A DNA stretch of 64,000 nt from Plotosus lineatus (lineage: Eukaryota > Chordata > Actinopteri > Siluriformes > Plotosidae), in contig CM045733.1 in NCBI GenBank assembly GCA_024760905.1, positions 70,031,001 to 70,095,000 of the forward strand, read 5' to 3'. Positions 12,401-21,952 of this stretch are shown here, piece by piece; position 1 is the stretch's first letter; every line of letters begins with the position of its first letter. Both the position numbers and the translations under genes were made by a program. The notes beneath the pieces were generated by a model. That model was not told where the DNA came from. It saw nothing but the letters and a program-made list of their open reading frames with translations, and made no database searches.

Positions 12401-15400
12401 CTTTTAATGAAAACCATATAATGCATTCTCTTCTGTTTTATTACGATGTGGCACACTGCCTTCATGCCTGCTGCCTTCCCCATACAGAGGAACACATGCT
12501 GCATTGTTTTAAATTCCTTTGTGGGTTTAGTTTATTATACAGGGATCCCTCGCTACTTCGCGCTTCAGTTCATGTTGGCTTCAGTGCATTGTGTTTTTTT
12601 AAATATTCATCGAATTAAAAAATAAGGAATATAAAGAATAGTGGAAAAAGCTGCCTTGCTACGAGCCATTCGGTCGCTGTATCCCCGGGGCCAGAGTTTG
12701 GTCCGTATTGGCAATAACGGGTCGAATTCGTTTCCGGTGGGAGTTGGAGTCCGCCAAGGCTGTCCTTTTGTCACCGATTCTGTTCATAATTTTTATGGAC
12801 AGAATTTCTAGGCAGTCAAGGCGTTGAGGGGTTCTGGTTTGGTGGCCATCGGATCTCGGCTCTTCTTTTTGTGGATGATGTTGTCCTTTTGGCTTCATCA
12901 AATCAGGACCTCCAGCTCTCATAGGAGCGACTCACAGCCTGGATGAGGATCAGTACCTCCAAATCTGAGGCCATGGTTCAGTCAGACAAGGGTGGAATGC
13001 ACCCTCCGGGTCGGGAATGAGGTCCTGCCCCAAGTGGAGGAGTTTAAGTATCTTGGGGTCTTGTTCACAAGTGAGTGAAGGATGGAGCAAGAGATCGACA
13101 GACGGGATCGCTGAAGCCTCAACTGTTAAACGGAGCCTGTACCTTTCAGTCATGATGAAGAAGGAGCTGAGCCGCAAGGCGAAGCTCTCAATTTACCAGT
13201 CGATTTACGTTCCAACCCTCGCCTATGGTCACGAGCCTTCGGTAGTGATCGAAGGAACAAGATCACAGATACAAGCGGCTGAAATGAGCTTCCTTCGCCG
13301 GGTGGCGGGGCTCTCCCTTAGAGATAAGGTGAGAAGCTCCGCCATCCGGGGAGAGCTTGGAGTAGATCCGCTGCTCCTCCGCATTGAGAGGGGCCAGTTG
13401 AGGTGGCTCGGGCATCTGGTCAGAATGCCCCCCCGGACGCCTCCCTGGTGTGGTGTTTCGGGCATGTCCAACCGGGAAGAGACCCCGGGGTCGACCTAGA
13501 ACACGCTGGAGGGACTATGTCTCTCAGCTTGTCTGGGACCGCCTCGGTGTCCCCCCGGGGGAGTTGGAGGAAGTGGCTGGGGAGAGGGACGTCTGAACCT
13601 CTTTTGCTTAGGTTTCTGCCCCCGCGACCCGACCCTGGATTTGGCGGAAGATGATGAAAGTGGAAAAAGTTAAGGAAAATGCCGCAAAAACAAGGCCAAT
13701 TATGCAAAAAACAACCCAAAACTACTTATATTTTTATGTGAGGTGTGCATTTGAGTGATGCATCACACAGTTGCGTGTGCATGTACTCAGATGTGCACCT
13801 CACAAGTGTGTGTATTTATATTTTATTTACATCTCATGAATTATTTTTTTAATGTTTAGTCATCCCTTGAATATCGCAGATAATGTAGACCAGCCCTGGC
13901 CGCGATATTCGAAAAACCGCGAAGTAGGAACGCACCGCCCCCATTTCTACCATGTTGTCTCATTTCTGTTTTCACGTCTGTACAATATCAAGAAGTGTAT
14001 ATTAAATGTTAGTTATATGCATATGTAAATACTGTAATATATTAATATTTAAATAGAATTTATATAAATACGTTAAGTACTGTACTCACCTCTGACAATA
14101 GCTCTTCGCTGTGCAGGACGTTCACAAGCATTAAATATTAATATATTACAGTATTTACATATGCATATAACTAACATTTAATATTTTTTTACTTTTGAAT
14201 TAAATGAATAGTTTTGAGCTCTGTATTTAGTTTTAATTTTTGTGGTTTATATTTTATAACACGTTTGTCAGTTTTTGTTTTCAAAGTGGTTTTGCAAGCT
14301 CAATGCAAATTGAGGGAGGAAACATTTAATGAAAACAGATTTCATTGTTCATCGTGGCTAATTCGGTTGTTTTGTGGGGTATTTTTCCAACTGTTTTCTT
14401 TTCAGTTAGTGGAATATTTCTCTACTCATTATAATTTTAGTTTTCGGTAATAATTGTTAATAACTGCAGTACTGGGCTCCTCCAGGAGGGTTAAGTCACA
14501 ACAACCAGTGTTTAGCTTTCTACTTCATTTTATACATTTGGTTCAACACATTTGTATAACTTGTTCTCAAGGCTTTTAGAGGTTATATGTCTGCTCTGTG
14601 GAGAGCTGTGGACACTTTAGGATTTGACTGTAGCACATAGTGGCCAAGTGTGCAGTTACTACAGAAATTGAACTTGCATGGCATGCACATGTCCCTAATA
14701 AGTAGCATTAGTGATCCACTCGATTTGTTTTAGCAAGACCATGCCACCCCCTGCCCATGTGTTGCTATGCTGTCTCCGAAAGCTAAAACTACAAAAACAT
14801 AATGAGAAACTATAAAATCCACCTTGTATCATACATGTACCTAACAGGTAGTGTATGACTCTTGGAATATAGTAGTGTCATGGTGTATACGTCATGACGA
14901 AAAAGTGCGCCTGTACTGCTAGCATCCGCATCCCTATGAGATTTCCTTTCGGCTTTTCCCCTTTATTAGGGGTCACCACAGCTATAAATGCACAAAATAT
15001 ATATAAGGGTCTCTGATTGAGCTTTTTGTTTTTTGTAGGTTATGACTTTGCTGCTGTGCTTGAGTGGTTTGCCGAACGAGTGGACCGCATCATCCTGCTC
15101 TTTGATGCCCACAAGCTGGATATCTCCGATGAGTTCTCTGAGGTGATAAAAGCCTTAAAGAACCATGAAGACAAGATGCGTGTGGTATTGAACAAAGCAG
15201 ACCAGATCAGCACACAGCAGTTGATGAGGGTGTATGGAGCCCTCATGTGGTCCCTCGGGAAGATCATTAACACACCGGAGGTGGTGCGGGTCTACATTGG
15301 CTCATTTTGGGCACAGCCCCTCCATGTACCAGATAACAGGAAGCTGTTTGAGGCTGAGGAGCAGGACCTTTTCCGGGATATTCAGAGTCTTCCACGGAAT

Positions 15401-18400
15401 GCTGCCTTGAGAAAACTGAATGACCTGATAAAGAGGGCACGTCTTGCCAAGGTAAAAAAAAAAAAAAGTTTCTTGTGTTCATAATACCAGGTCTGCTTGC
15501 TGAACAAGTGTGAGATGGAGCTGTAGCTCTTCACTGATTGCTGTTTTATTTGACTGGTGTTTCCAAAAAACCCATAAAACCTTGGCTCTTTGTGTTCATG
15601 CTATTTATTGTAAGAGATGATGTAATGTCATGTACCATTGAAGTGAAAGAAGGGAGTTTAAGTCTCTTAACTGATGCTGCTTTTCTCTAGGTTCATGCCT
15701 ACATCATCACCTCGCTAAAGAAGGAGATGCCCAGCATGTTTGGCAAAGAAAACAAAAAGAAAGAATTGATTGCCAATCTTGGTGCCATCTATGAGAAGAT
15801 AGAGAGAGAACAAAACATTTCTCCAGGGGACTTCCCAAACCTCAAGAAGATGCAGGTAAAGAAATTTGTATATCCAGGACCATGGGTTTTTATCCATATT
15901 GGCAATATTTTTAATGAACTAAATAAGTGATGTCAGTCATTAATTTTCTGAACCACTTAATCATAATTAGGGTCACAGGGAGGCTGGCACTCATCTCAGT
16001 CGACTCTGGGCGAGGGAAGAGTACACCCTGGACAGCTCGCCAGGCCATCGCAGGACGGAAACACGCTGACGGCTATGCGGCTACTCTTGATGAAAGTCAA
16101 CAATGGTTCTTTTGCCTGCCTCACACAAAGACCGTGAGAGACATGGCCGGCCTTTGAGAACCCAGTTAGTTGCACTAGGTGGGGCACTGACAACCTGTTG
16201 AGTGTGGCGCTTGAACCTCCAAACTTGGTATCAGTGATTCAACACTTTACCACAAGGCCACCGCTGCCCAAACCAAGTGATTTCCTATAAGGAAAAATCA
16301 GAGATACATGGAAAATTCCTTTACTATATTTGGAATGGGGCTAGCACTGGTTATATGGACTTCCGGTCTTTCAAGTGAGCAAGGATGCTGTTGAATACTC
16401 GTTTAGTACTCAGCCTGCGCTGATGTGAATCACCAGCAGAATGGAGAGTTCTTTCTTTTCTGGATTCGGGTTTTCATTCATTTTGCAACTCTCTTTGCTT
16501 AACTGAGTACGCATGGTAGATTGCGCTGATCCGAGCAGATAGTTAATTAAATCTTGGGAAAACCGGGAATTCTGGCATATGCCGGAAAACTTGCACCCAT
16601 GCTAGTAGACGTACGCTTCTGACAAACCGTATTTGTTTAGGGTTACAAAAGTCCGCAAAACGGTGTAAGCACAAAGATCAGAGACGATGTCTTAACACAA
16701 GGGTAACACACAGTGAACTGAGAAGAAGCGGGGCACATTCAGTCTGTCGTTTGAAAACAATGTATGCAGCGTCATTACGTCAGCGTACCATGTAGGTACG
16801 TCTCGTACTACAGAGAGCACGCTAAACTCAAAATTTGACAATTTTATTTATTTTTGGGGGGGGCCTGAAATCAGAAAAACGAATGAACGCAAGTCAGGGA
16901 GTGTCTAATATTTTAAGTTCTTGAAATGAATAACAACCTTAATGTATATTCTTTTAGTTGATTTTGAACGGGATGTGTAGTGTTCCCAATGCATTTCTGT
17001 GTATGTTATAAAAGCTTTCTTCAAGATTTTGAACTTAATTAACTTTATTTATTTATATACACTGGTCTTTCTCAAAAAATTAGCATATTGTGATAGTTAA
17101 TTATTTTCTTTAATGTACTGATAAACATTAGACTTTCATATATTTTAGTCATTACACACAACTGAAGTAGTTCAAGCCTTTTATTGTTTTAATATTGATT
17201 TTGGCAAAAAAGTAAAAAACCAAAAATCCCTATCTCAAAAATTAGCATATTTCATCCGACCAAAAAAGTGTTTTTAATACAAAAGTCAACCTTCAAATAA
17301 TTGTTCAGTTATGCACTCAATAGGGGCAGTGGTGGTATAGGACGCTGGATCGCTGATCCAAAGGTTGGGGGTTCGAGTCCCACTCCACAAGGTTGTCACT
17401 GCACCCCCCCCAGTGCAGATAACTGGGTTGTCAAAGGTGGGCCATGTCTGTCACTGTCTATGGTGAGAGGTTCATGTAAAAGAACCATTGCTGACTTTCG
17501 TAAGAGTAGCTGCAAAGTCGGCGTGTTTCTGTCCCTTGCTAAAAGGGTTGTGACAGGAAGGGCATCCGACGTAAAAACCTCTGCCAAATCAAACGTGCAA
17601 ATCAGATGATTTGCTGTGGCGACTCCCGAGCAAAAGGGAAAAAGCCGAAAGGAAGACAGACACACAGTTATGCACTCAATACTTGGTCGGGAATCCTTTT
17701 GCAGAAATGACTGCTTCAATGCGGCGTGGCATGGAGGCAATCAGCCTGTGGCACTGCTTGAGGTGTTACGGAGGCCCAGGATGCTTCGATAGCGGCCTTA
17801 AGCTCATCCACAGTGTTGGGTCTGGTGTCTCTCAACTTTCTCTTCACAATATCCCACAGATTCTCTATGGGCTTCAGGTCAGGAGAGTTGGCAGGCCAAT
17901 TGAGCCCAGTAATACCATGGTCAGTAAACCATTTGCCAGTGGTGTTGGCACTGTGAGCAGGTGCCAGGTCGTTCTGAAAAATGAAATCTTCATCTCCATA
18001 AAGCTTCTCAGCAGATGGAAGCATGAAGTGCTCCAAAATCTCCTGATAGCGAGCTGCATTGACCCCGCCCTTGATAAAACAGTGGACCAACACCAGCAGC
18101 TGACGTGGCACCCCAGACCATCACTGACTGTGGGTACTTGACACTGGACTTCAGGCATTTTGGCATTTCCTTGTCCCCAGTCTTCCTCCAGACTCTGGCA
18201 CCTTGATTTCCGAATGACATGCAAAATTTGCTTTCATCCGAAAAAAGTAGTTTGGACCACTGAGCAACAGTCCAGTGCTGCTTCTCTGTAGCCCAGGTCA
18301 GCCGCTTCTGCCGCCGTTTCTGGTTCAAAAGTGTCTTGACCTGGGGAATGCGGCACCTGTCGCCCAGTCCACTGCTTCCACAGGTCCCCCGAGGTCTGGA

Positions 18401-19019
18401 ATCGGCCCTTCTCCACAATCTTCCTCAGGGTCCGGTCACCTCTTCTGGTTGTGCAGCGTTTTCTGCCACACTTTTTCCTTCCCACAGACGTCCCACTGAG
18501 GTGGCTTGATAGAGCACTCTGGGAACAGCCTATTCGCTCAGAGATTTCTTTCTGTGTCTTACCCTCTTGCTTGAGGGCGTCAATGATGGCCTTCTGGACA
18601 GCAGTCAGGTCGGCAGTCTTACCCATGATTGCAGTTTTGAGTAACGAACCAGGCTGGGAGTTTTTAAAAGCCTCAGGAATCTTTTGCAGGTGTTTAGAGT
18701 TAATTGGTTGATTCAGATGATTAGGTTAATAGCTCGTTTAGACTACCTGAACATGATATGCTCATTTTTTGAGATAGGAATTTTGGATTTTCATGAGCTG
18801 TATGCCAAAATCATCAGAATTAAAACAATAAAAGACCTGAAATATTTCAGTTGGTGTGCAATGAATCGAAAATATATGAAAGTTTAATTTTTATCAGTAC
18901 ATTACAGAAAATAATGAACTTTATCACAATATACTAATTTTTTTAGAAGGACCTGTATATAACACTGCTATTATTTTAAAAATAATTGATTTGTCTAGCA
19001 CTGAAGTTTTAAGGCGACT

Positions 19020-19056
<37 letters not shown>

Positions 19057-20064
19057 CCTCCCTCACCTTTTTCTTTTTTTCCAATGTGAGAAAAATTTGG
19101 ATAGTGGTTAGCACGTACACCACACCAGGAAGGCAGGGGTTTGATTCCTAGCTCAGGCATTCCTGTGTGGAGTTTGCATGTTCTCCCTTTTCTTGAGTGG
19201 GTTTCCTCCCACAGGCCAAAAACATGCACAGTAGGCTGACTGGTTGTTCCTGATCACTCCTAAGTGTTTGTGTGATTGGTTGAGTGATGTTTGGCCCTGT
19301 GACGGCTTTGAGCTGTCCAGGGTGTACCTCACCCAGAGTCGGCTGAGATCGGCACCATCCTCCCTACGACCCTAATTAGGTTGATGCGGTTCAGAAAATG
19401 AATGAAATGAGAGAATTTGGTAGCTTGGGTTCGTTTTAATTATATTCATAATGCAAATATAGGAAATAAAGAATTTAATGTAAATTAGAAGTTGAGTAAT
19501 GAGTGAGCTCATGCTGTCTATTTCCCTCTATAGGAACTCTTGGGTGGTCAAGACTTTTCCAAGTTCCCTTCCTTGAAGATCAAACTGCTGGAGTCTGTGG
19601 AGGACATGCTGGCCAATGACATTGCCAAGCTGATGGCACTTGTTCGCCAGGAGGAAGCAGCCATGCCTTCTCAAGCAGTGAAGGGTGGAGCATTCGATGG
19701 CACCATGAACGGGCCCTTCGGCCACGGTTACGGCGAAGGCGCCGGGGAGGGCATTGACGAGCTGGAATGGGTGGTAGCTCGTGACAAGCCATCCTATGAT
19801 GAAATCTTCTACACCCTCTCTCCCATTAATGGCAAAGTGTCGGGTGCCGCCGCCAAGAAGGAGATGCTGAAATCTAAGCTGCCAAATACAGTGCTTGGGA
19901 AGATCTGGAGTTTGGCTGACGTGGACAAAGATGGCTTCCTGGATGACGAGGAGTTTGCGCTGGCCAACCATCTGATCAAGGTGAAGCTGGAAGGATATGA
20001 GCTACCTGCCAAGCTTCCTGATCACCTGGTGCCCCCATCCAAACGTGGGCAAGAGCAACAGTGA
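857..20064 (+). CDS. ehd1: ehd1, EH-domain containing protein 1, 3' part (four coding exons)
   Basis: EHD proteins are dynamin-like ATPases that tubulate endosomal membranes and drive return of receptors to the plasma membrane. Visible coding exons are 857-954, 15039-15451, 15691-15855 and 19534-20064; their phases join without a break (1207 nt, about 402 codons). They cover roughly the last three quarters of the usual 534-residue protein. Seen in order: the G3 motif in [11 protein letters not shown], the G4 motif NKADQI, the helical region, a linker [20 protein letters not shown] and a C-terminal EH domain with the EF-hand [13 protein letters not shown]. The linker and the tail LVPPSKR favour EHD1 over EHD2, EHD3 and EHD4 from known family sequences. 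The P-loop exon lies upstream of the window. The first visible intron is 14 kb and full of transposons. Confidence 0.93.
962..1003. repeat. (CG)n/(CT)n simple repeat just after an ehd1 donor site
   Basis: A run of alternating CG followed by CT-rich units begins eight bases after the exon end. It is a plain microsatellite within the intron. Confidence 0.85.
1076..1746. mobile_element. internally deleted Tc1-like element (MITE), 671 bp
   Basis: The ends are near-perfect inverted repeats more than 90 bp long, starting caggtccttctaaaaaatta at 1076 and ending with the matching complement at 1746. TA dinucleotides at 1074-1075 and 1747-1748 give the expected Tc1/mariner target duplication. The interior keeps only the last part of the transposase gene (a match to the C-terminal end of the element at 17060-18955) and lacks the DNA-binding and catalytic parts. 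It is therefore a non-autonomous deletion derivative. It sits about 120 bp after an ehd1 exon. Confidence 0.88.
1749..3300. other. ehd1 intron, no gene seen; CA microsatellite at 2224-2259
   Basis: Apart from a (CA)n run of about 18 units near 2224-2259 and a short T-run near 2614, nothing here looks like an exon, RNA or named repeat. Confidence 0.6.
3556..4297. mobile_element. 742-bp non-autonomous DNA transposon inside the Tc1 remnant
   Basis: The ends are inverted repeats (cagtgagtcgtcaactt at the left, complement of cagcgagtcatcgactt at the right), flanked by TA on both sides (3554-3555 and 4298-4299). TA targets and the terminal sequence suggest a Tigger/pogo-type element. Its interior carries a hAT fragment (3660-4100). 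Confidence 0.8.
3660..4100 (+). mobile_element. hAT element internal fragment
   Basis: This stretch matches the interior of the hAT element at 33878-34750: the same order of blocks starting near aaatctcgcgcatttaaat, then the block with gagccaatcctttctgtact, then the block with acagacatggaaaaacttca. Terminal repeats of the hAT are not visible here. Confidence 0.7.
5127..5435 (+). repeat. tRNA-headed SINE, head A with tail B
   Basis: The head resembles the A-family SINE (see 17323-17664) but is decayed: box B reads gggtttaagcc. The middle carries the shared block around gggttatcaaaggctggcc. The 3' end is the tail B block (cctgcgatggcctggtgagc to gaccctaattaaattaag) of the other SINE family. 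Confidence 0.8.
5446..9370. other. ehd1 intron, mostly unassigned sequence
   Basis: I see no exon. 6535-7640 contains the phrase aaaattatggaatcatgcaa and a degraded transposase-like interior, probably an old DNA transposon, but I cannot define its ends. 7990-8285 matches, in reverse, a family B SINE (near-complement of the cattacagggccaacactcg block). The rest is AT-rich unique sequence. Confidence 0.45.
7990..8285 (-). repeat. family B-like SINE, decayed, reverse orientation
   Basis: The sequence reads, on the minus strand, as a tRNA-derived SINE: a head with gattcaagccttagg, then the gtttgcatgttcagcccatg block, and the body describing the ggactggtaagctgc block. It is more diverged than the copies at 19098, 29700 and 41208. 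Confidence 0.55.
9377..9452. repeat. (TA)n microsatellite, about 38 units
   Basis: An uninterrupted run of alternating T and A. It creates long artificial open frames of alternating Tyr and Ile, which are not genes. Confidence 0.97.
10191..10683. mobile_element. 493-bp DNA transposon with ends cagggatccctc
   Basis: The inverted ends (cagggatccctcactttccgc at the left, complement cagggatccctcgctacttc at the right) are flanked by TA at 10189-10190 and 10684-10685. There is no coding capacity. The interior shares the block with ataatgcataacatgtaaat with the copy at 11447, and the tail block around ttttttgcataattggcc with all four copies in the window. Confidence 0.85.
11447..11881. mobile_element. 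435-bp DNA transposon, second copy of the cagggatccctc family
   Basis: It has the same ends and interior as 10191-10683, with the left TA intact (11445-11446) and the right TA lost or mutated. Two copies lie 760 bp apart in the same orientation. Confidence 0.85.
12540..13858 (-). mobile_element. cagggatccctc-family DNA transposon, third copy, right end missing, split by a LINE
   Basis: It starts with cagggatccctcgctacttc after TA at 12538-12539. It resumes after the LINE at 13659 with the blocks seen in the sister elements (ccaattatgcaaaaaacaac, then the ctcacaagtgtgtgtattta part). The sequence then runs into a different repeat at about 13859, so its other terminus is lost. Relative to 10191-10683 its interior is inverted. 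Confidence 0.78.
12651..13658 (+). mobile_element. 5'-truncated LINE, reverse transcriptase C-terminal part (RTE/Rex3-like)
   Basis: The copy is 1008 bp and is bounded by an 11-bp duplication, agtggaaaaag, at 12640-12650 and 13659-13669. It encodes, with frameshifts, the end of a fish LINE polyprotein: the thumb and tail segment with [14 protein letters not shown], then [18 protein letters not shown], then [14 protein letters not shown] and a final PPRPDPG. The 3' end is a short gatgatga run, as I recall for the Rex3/RTE group. The catalytic FADD region and endonuclease are absent or decayed, so it is not functional. Confidence 0.85.
13859..14200. repeat. DNA-transposon fragment with a perfect 54-bp-arm inverted repeat
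   Basis: 13859-13930 resembles the end of a Tigger-like element (catcccttgaatatcgcag, then ccgcgatattcgaaaaaccg). It is followed by an AT-rich palindrome: 13999-14052 is exactly complementary to 14131-14184, with a 78-base spacer. Confidence 0.8.
14201..15038. other. ehd1 intron, nothing assigned
   Basis: Sequence leading to the acceptor ttttttgtag at 15029-15038. I see no exon or recognisable repeat. Confidence 0.5.
15039..15451 (+). CDS. ehd1: ehd1 coding exon with NKAD motif
   Basis: The 413-nt exon encodes [20 protein letters not shown] through [13 protein letters not shown]. It holds the G4 element NKADQI and the strongly conserved [19 protein letters not shown] segment. The acceptor is tttgtag and the donor is gtaaaa followed by an A-run, so the open frame reads a few intron codons beyond the true end. 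Confidence 0.94.
15691..15855 (+). CDS. ehd1: ehd1 coding exon, helical region
   Basis: The exon is 165 nt, phase 0 at both ends, and encodes [20 protein letters not shown] through [10 protein letters not shown]. The acceptor is tttctctag and the donor is gtaaag. This is part of the EHD helical domain that packs against the nucleotide-binding domain. Confidence 0.94.
15945..16272 (-). repeat. SINE, head A with tail B, reverse orientation
   Basis: On the minus strand it runs from the head near gggcagcggtggccttgtgg, through the shared block ccagttagttgcac (complement), to the tail B block and the usual end ttaagtggttcag. It lies in the last ehd1 intron. Confidence 0.85.
16605..16912 (-). mobile_element. 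Tigger-family element fragment, one end
   Basis: It matches 53725-54007, the right end of the Tigger element there: same order from gggttacaaaagtccgcaaa through catgtaggtacgtctcgtac to caagtcagggagtgtcta. The rest of the element is missing. Confidence 0.8.
17323..17664 (+). repeat. tRNA-headed SINE, head A with tail A, 342 bp
   Basis: A 17-bp duplication, cagttatgcactcaata, flanks it exactly (17306-17322 and 17665-17681). The head begins ggggcagtggtggtatagga and has a clean box B (ggttcgagtcc). The body holds gggttgtcaaaggtgggcc and gaaccattgctgactttcg. The 3' end (ctgtggcgactcccgagcaa then agccgaaaggaa) matches the 3' end of the RTE-like LINE at 21638. The intact duplication marks it as a fairly recent insertion in the Tc1 element. 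Confidence 0.94.
17716..18626 (-). pseudogene. Tc1 transposase pseudogene (DD34E), three frames
   Basis: Frame 1 (18626 down) carries the N-terminal helix-turn-helix domains with [18 protein letters not shown]. Frame 2 (through about 18110) carries [20 protein letters not shown] and the first catalytic Asp in FSDESKF. Frame 3 (18111 to 17716) has the second Asp in QNDLAPAHS and the Glu in [10 protein letters not shown]. Apart from the frameshifts the protein is well preserved. Confidence 0.9.
19021..19056. repeat. poly-T tract of about 33 bases
   Basis: A nearly pure T-run, probably the A-tail of a retroposed copy read on the other strand, or a simple repeat. Confidence 0.85.
19098..19405 (+). 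repeat. family B SINE (tRNA-derived)
   Basis: The head is atagtggttagcacgtacac with box B gggtttgattcc, followed by the block with gtgtggagtttgcatgttct, the block with gccaaaaacatgcacagtag, and the tail B block (gagctgtccagggtgtacct to gaccctaattagg) ending in a gaaaatgaatgaa stretch. Its tail is the one also fused to head A elsewhere. Confidence 0.85.
19534..20064 (+). CDS. ehd1: ehd1 last coding exon with EH domain
   Basis: The 531-nt exon encodes [20 protein letters not shown] to the stop (tga 20062-20064). The EH domain occupies about the last 95 residues. It has the tryptophan in [13 protein letters not shown] that lines the NPF-peptide pocket in the family, and one canonical Ca-binding loop (D, D, D, G, E spacing in [13 protein letters not shown]). 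The last residues are [10 protein letters not shown]. Confidence 0.95.
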   Translation, partial: ELLGGQDFSKFPSLKIKLLESVEDMLANDIAKLMALVRQEEAAMPSQAVKGGAFDGTMNGPFGHGYGEGAGEGIDELEWVVARDKPSYDEIFYTLSPINGKVSGAAAKKEMLKSKLPNTVLGKIWSLADVDKDGFLDDEEFALANHLIKVKLEGYELPAKLPDHLVPPSKRGQEQQ

Positions 20065-20960
20065 CACTCCGGCGTGCCTCATTAGCTTTTCAGCTGTAGC
20101 TCATTTCAGGCTTTGACTTCTCCAGCCATTCCAGGATTTCTTTCAGATCGCACCTCAGCAGCTTTGATCATGTCAATATACATTTTTTGAAATAAAAAAA
20201 CTTGCTATTGCTTTTAGAGACTGTCGGTTGCTGTACATATGGCCACCTCTCCCCAGATTTCATTTCGTCTAGAGCAATTGGTAGAAATATTCTTTGATTT
20301 ATTCTTTTTGGTTCAATGATTTCTGGCAATTCCTGAAGCACTTTTTTTTTTTTTTTTTTTTTTAAATTGATAAGTAGAATGTGGCCCGCTAATGCTATTA
20401 ATTGACCCTTCCACTTGATTTAATGGGTTCAGAAGCTGAACTATGCACAAATGAGTATCTGGAATGGCTTTGGGTCCAAAGACTGAAGCTGATCTCAGAA
20501 CTAGAACAAATAAGCCTGTTAAAGACTTGGGGGTTGGATGTGTTTGAAAACCTGTGACACCAATTTGAGTTGTTGGAAAAGACTGGAACATGCGCTTTGC
20601 TGGTACTAAGGCAATGGACGACAGTTTTGGAGAAGCATCGACTGGGAGAAATTATTAGGGGTGACTAATGGGGGAAAAAATTAATGTGAAATATCTTTAC
20701 ATATACATTCAAATTATAAACTATATCCCTATTCTTTGTAACTTATTCCTTAAATCTGTATTTTTATATGTTGAAATTTGACACTATAAAAGTTTCTCTT
20801 GATTATAGTTCCTGCCTATAAAGACCATCATACAGTTTCAGTTTTTTTTGTTTCTTTTTAGGTGGCGGGATTTCATGTAGTTTAGCTCCTCATAGTAACT
20901 CTGATATAACTGATTTAAAAGAGAATAAATGCCATAAAGCTGTTTCACCAACCTTCTGAT
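20065..20960 (+). other. ehd1: ehd1 3' untranslated region with poly(A) signals
   Basis: AATAAA occurs at 20191-20196, about 130 bases after the stop, and again in gagaataaatgcc near 20925. Either could be used. A long T-run (20342-20363) lies between them. Confidence 0.6.
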
Positions 20961-21637
20961 TTTTTTTTTATTTATTTATTTTTTTTTTATTGATTCTTTT
21001 TTGGTAGTAATCAGTGACTCAAATTCCTATCAATACTTAAGTTCACAAACTAGCCAAAATGTGTATTTTAGAGACAAGAAATGCCCTAATATTGTAAGTA
21101 CCAAGTCTTTGAATGCTGGTATTATCAGTGGCGTGTCCCATTCCCTAAATACTGATCTGTTATTTTAGCATCGTGTCCATGGCTGCTGCAGACATACCAA
21201 GTCTGCAGAGCACCAAATATGGCAGATCATGGTGTGACTCCCTGCAGTCCTACTTTTACTTTTGTTTTGAATATCAGCTTTACATGTATGTTTGTTTTGT
21301 TTTATCCCGCATTTAAGAATCTCTCTTGCTCATGTTGGTGCATGTCTCAATGCCGTGATGTTCCCACTATGCTATGGTGATAGATTTCTGTGCCGTGTTG
21401 TAGCTCTAGTATCACTAGGAAGTCCCTTGAAGCTATGTATTTGAAATCCAGAAGACAATTCCTGTTTGGATCCCTTCTTTTATAGCTCAGTCACTTTTTT
21501 GTTGGTTTTGTGGTGGACTGATGGACAAAGCTTGAACATAGATACCAGTCCAGATTTTCCTACTTTGGCCTGGTTTATAAACGGTGGCACTGGGGAAAAG
21601 ACAGGAGGCAGACCTGGAGGTAGCAGAAAATGTTAAA

Positions 21638-21952
21638 TGAAAATGTTGAGGTTCTCTTTGGGAGTAACGAGGATGGATAGGATCAGGAATGAGTCCATCA
21701 GAGGGACAACACATGTAAGATGTTTTGGAGACGAAGTCAGAGAGGCTAGATTGAGATGGTTTGGACATGTATAGAGGAGAGATAGTGAGTATATTGGCAG
21801 TAGGATGCTGAGGTTGGAACTACCAGGCAGAAGGCCTAGAGGAAGACCAAAGAGATTTATGGATGTGGTTTAAGAGTAGAAGATACAGAGGATGGGGTAA
21901 GATGGAGGCTGATGGTTTGCTGTGGCGACCCCTGAAAGGAAAAGCTGAAAGG
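21638..21952 (+). mobile_element. RTE-like LINE 3' end
   Basis: It encodes, with breaks, the usual C-terminus of an RTE-type reverse transcriptase: FSLGVTRMDRIRNESIRGT, then RLRWFGHVQRRDSEYIGSRM, then LPGRRPRGRPKR. The 3' end has gtggcgacccctgaaaggaa and agctgaaaggaaaag. It is heavily 5'-truncated and not autonomous. Confidence 0.85.

Larger units (their letters stand above)
17060..18955 (-). mobile_element. near full-length Tc1-like transposon with a SINE in it
   Basis: TA flanks (17058-17059 and 18956-18957) and long inverted ends (cactggtctttctcaaaaaa at left, complement of caggtccttctaaaaaaatt at right) bound the element. The minus strand encodes a Tc1 transposase of about 340 residues: it starts [20 protein letters not shown] (18626), with a helix-turn-helix, then the catalytic residues in [20 protein letters not shown] and [13 protein letters not shown] (DD34E). 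Three reading frames are needed (breaks near 18330-18400 and 18050-18100), so it is inactive. It sits in the last ehd1 intron. Confidence 0.92.

Noticed and set aside
13017..13654. Overlapping open frames that might be a host gene
   Set aside because: They are frame-shifted pieces of the LINE reverse transcriptase end, bounded by a target duplication.
17323..17410. A tRNA gene at the SINE heads (box A and box B present)
   Set aside because: The heads continue into SINE bodies, occur in many decayed copies and do not fold into a full cloverleaf by eye; they are retroposed repeats.
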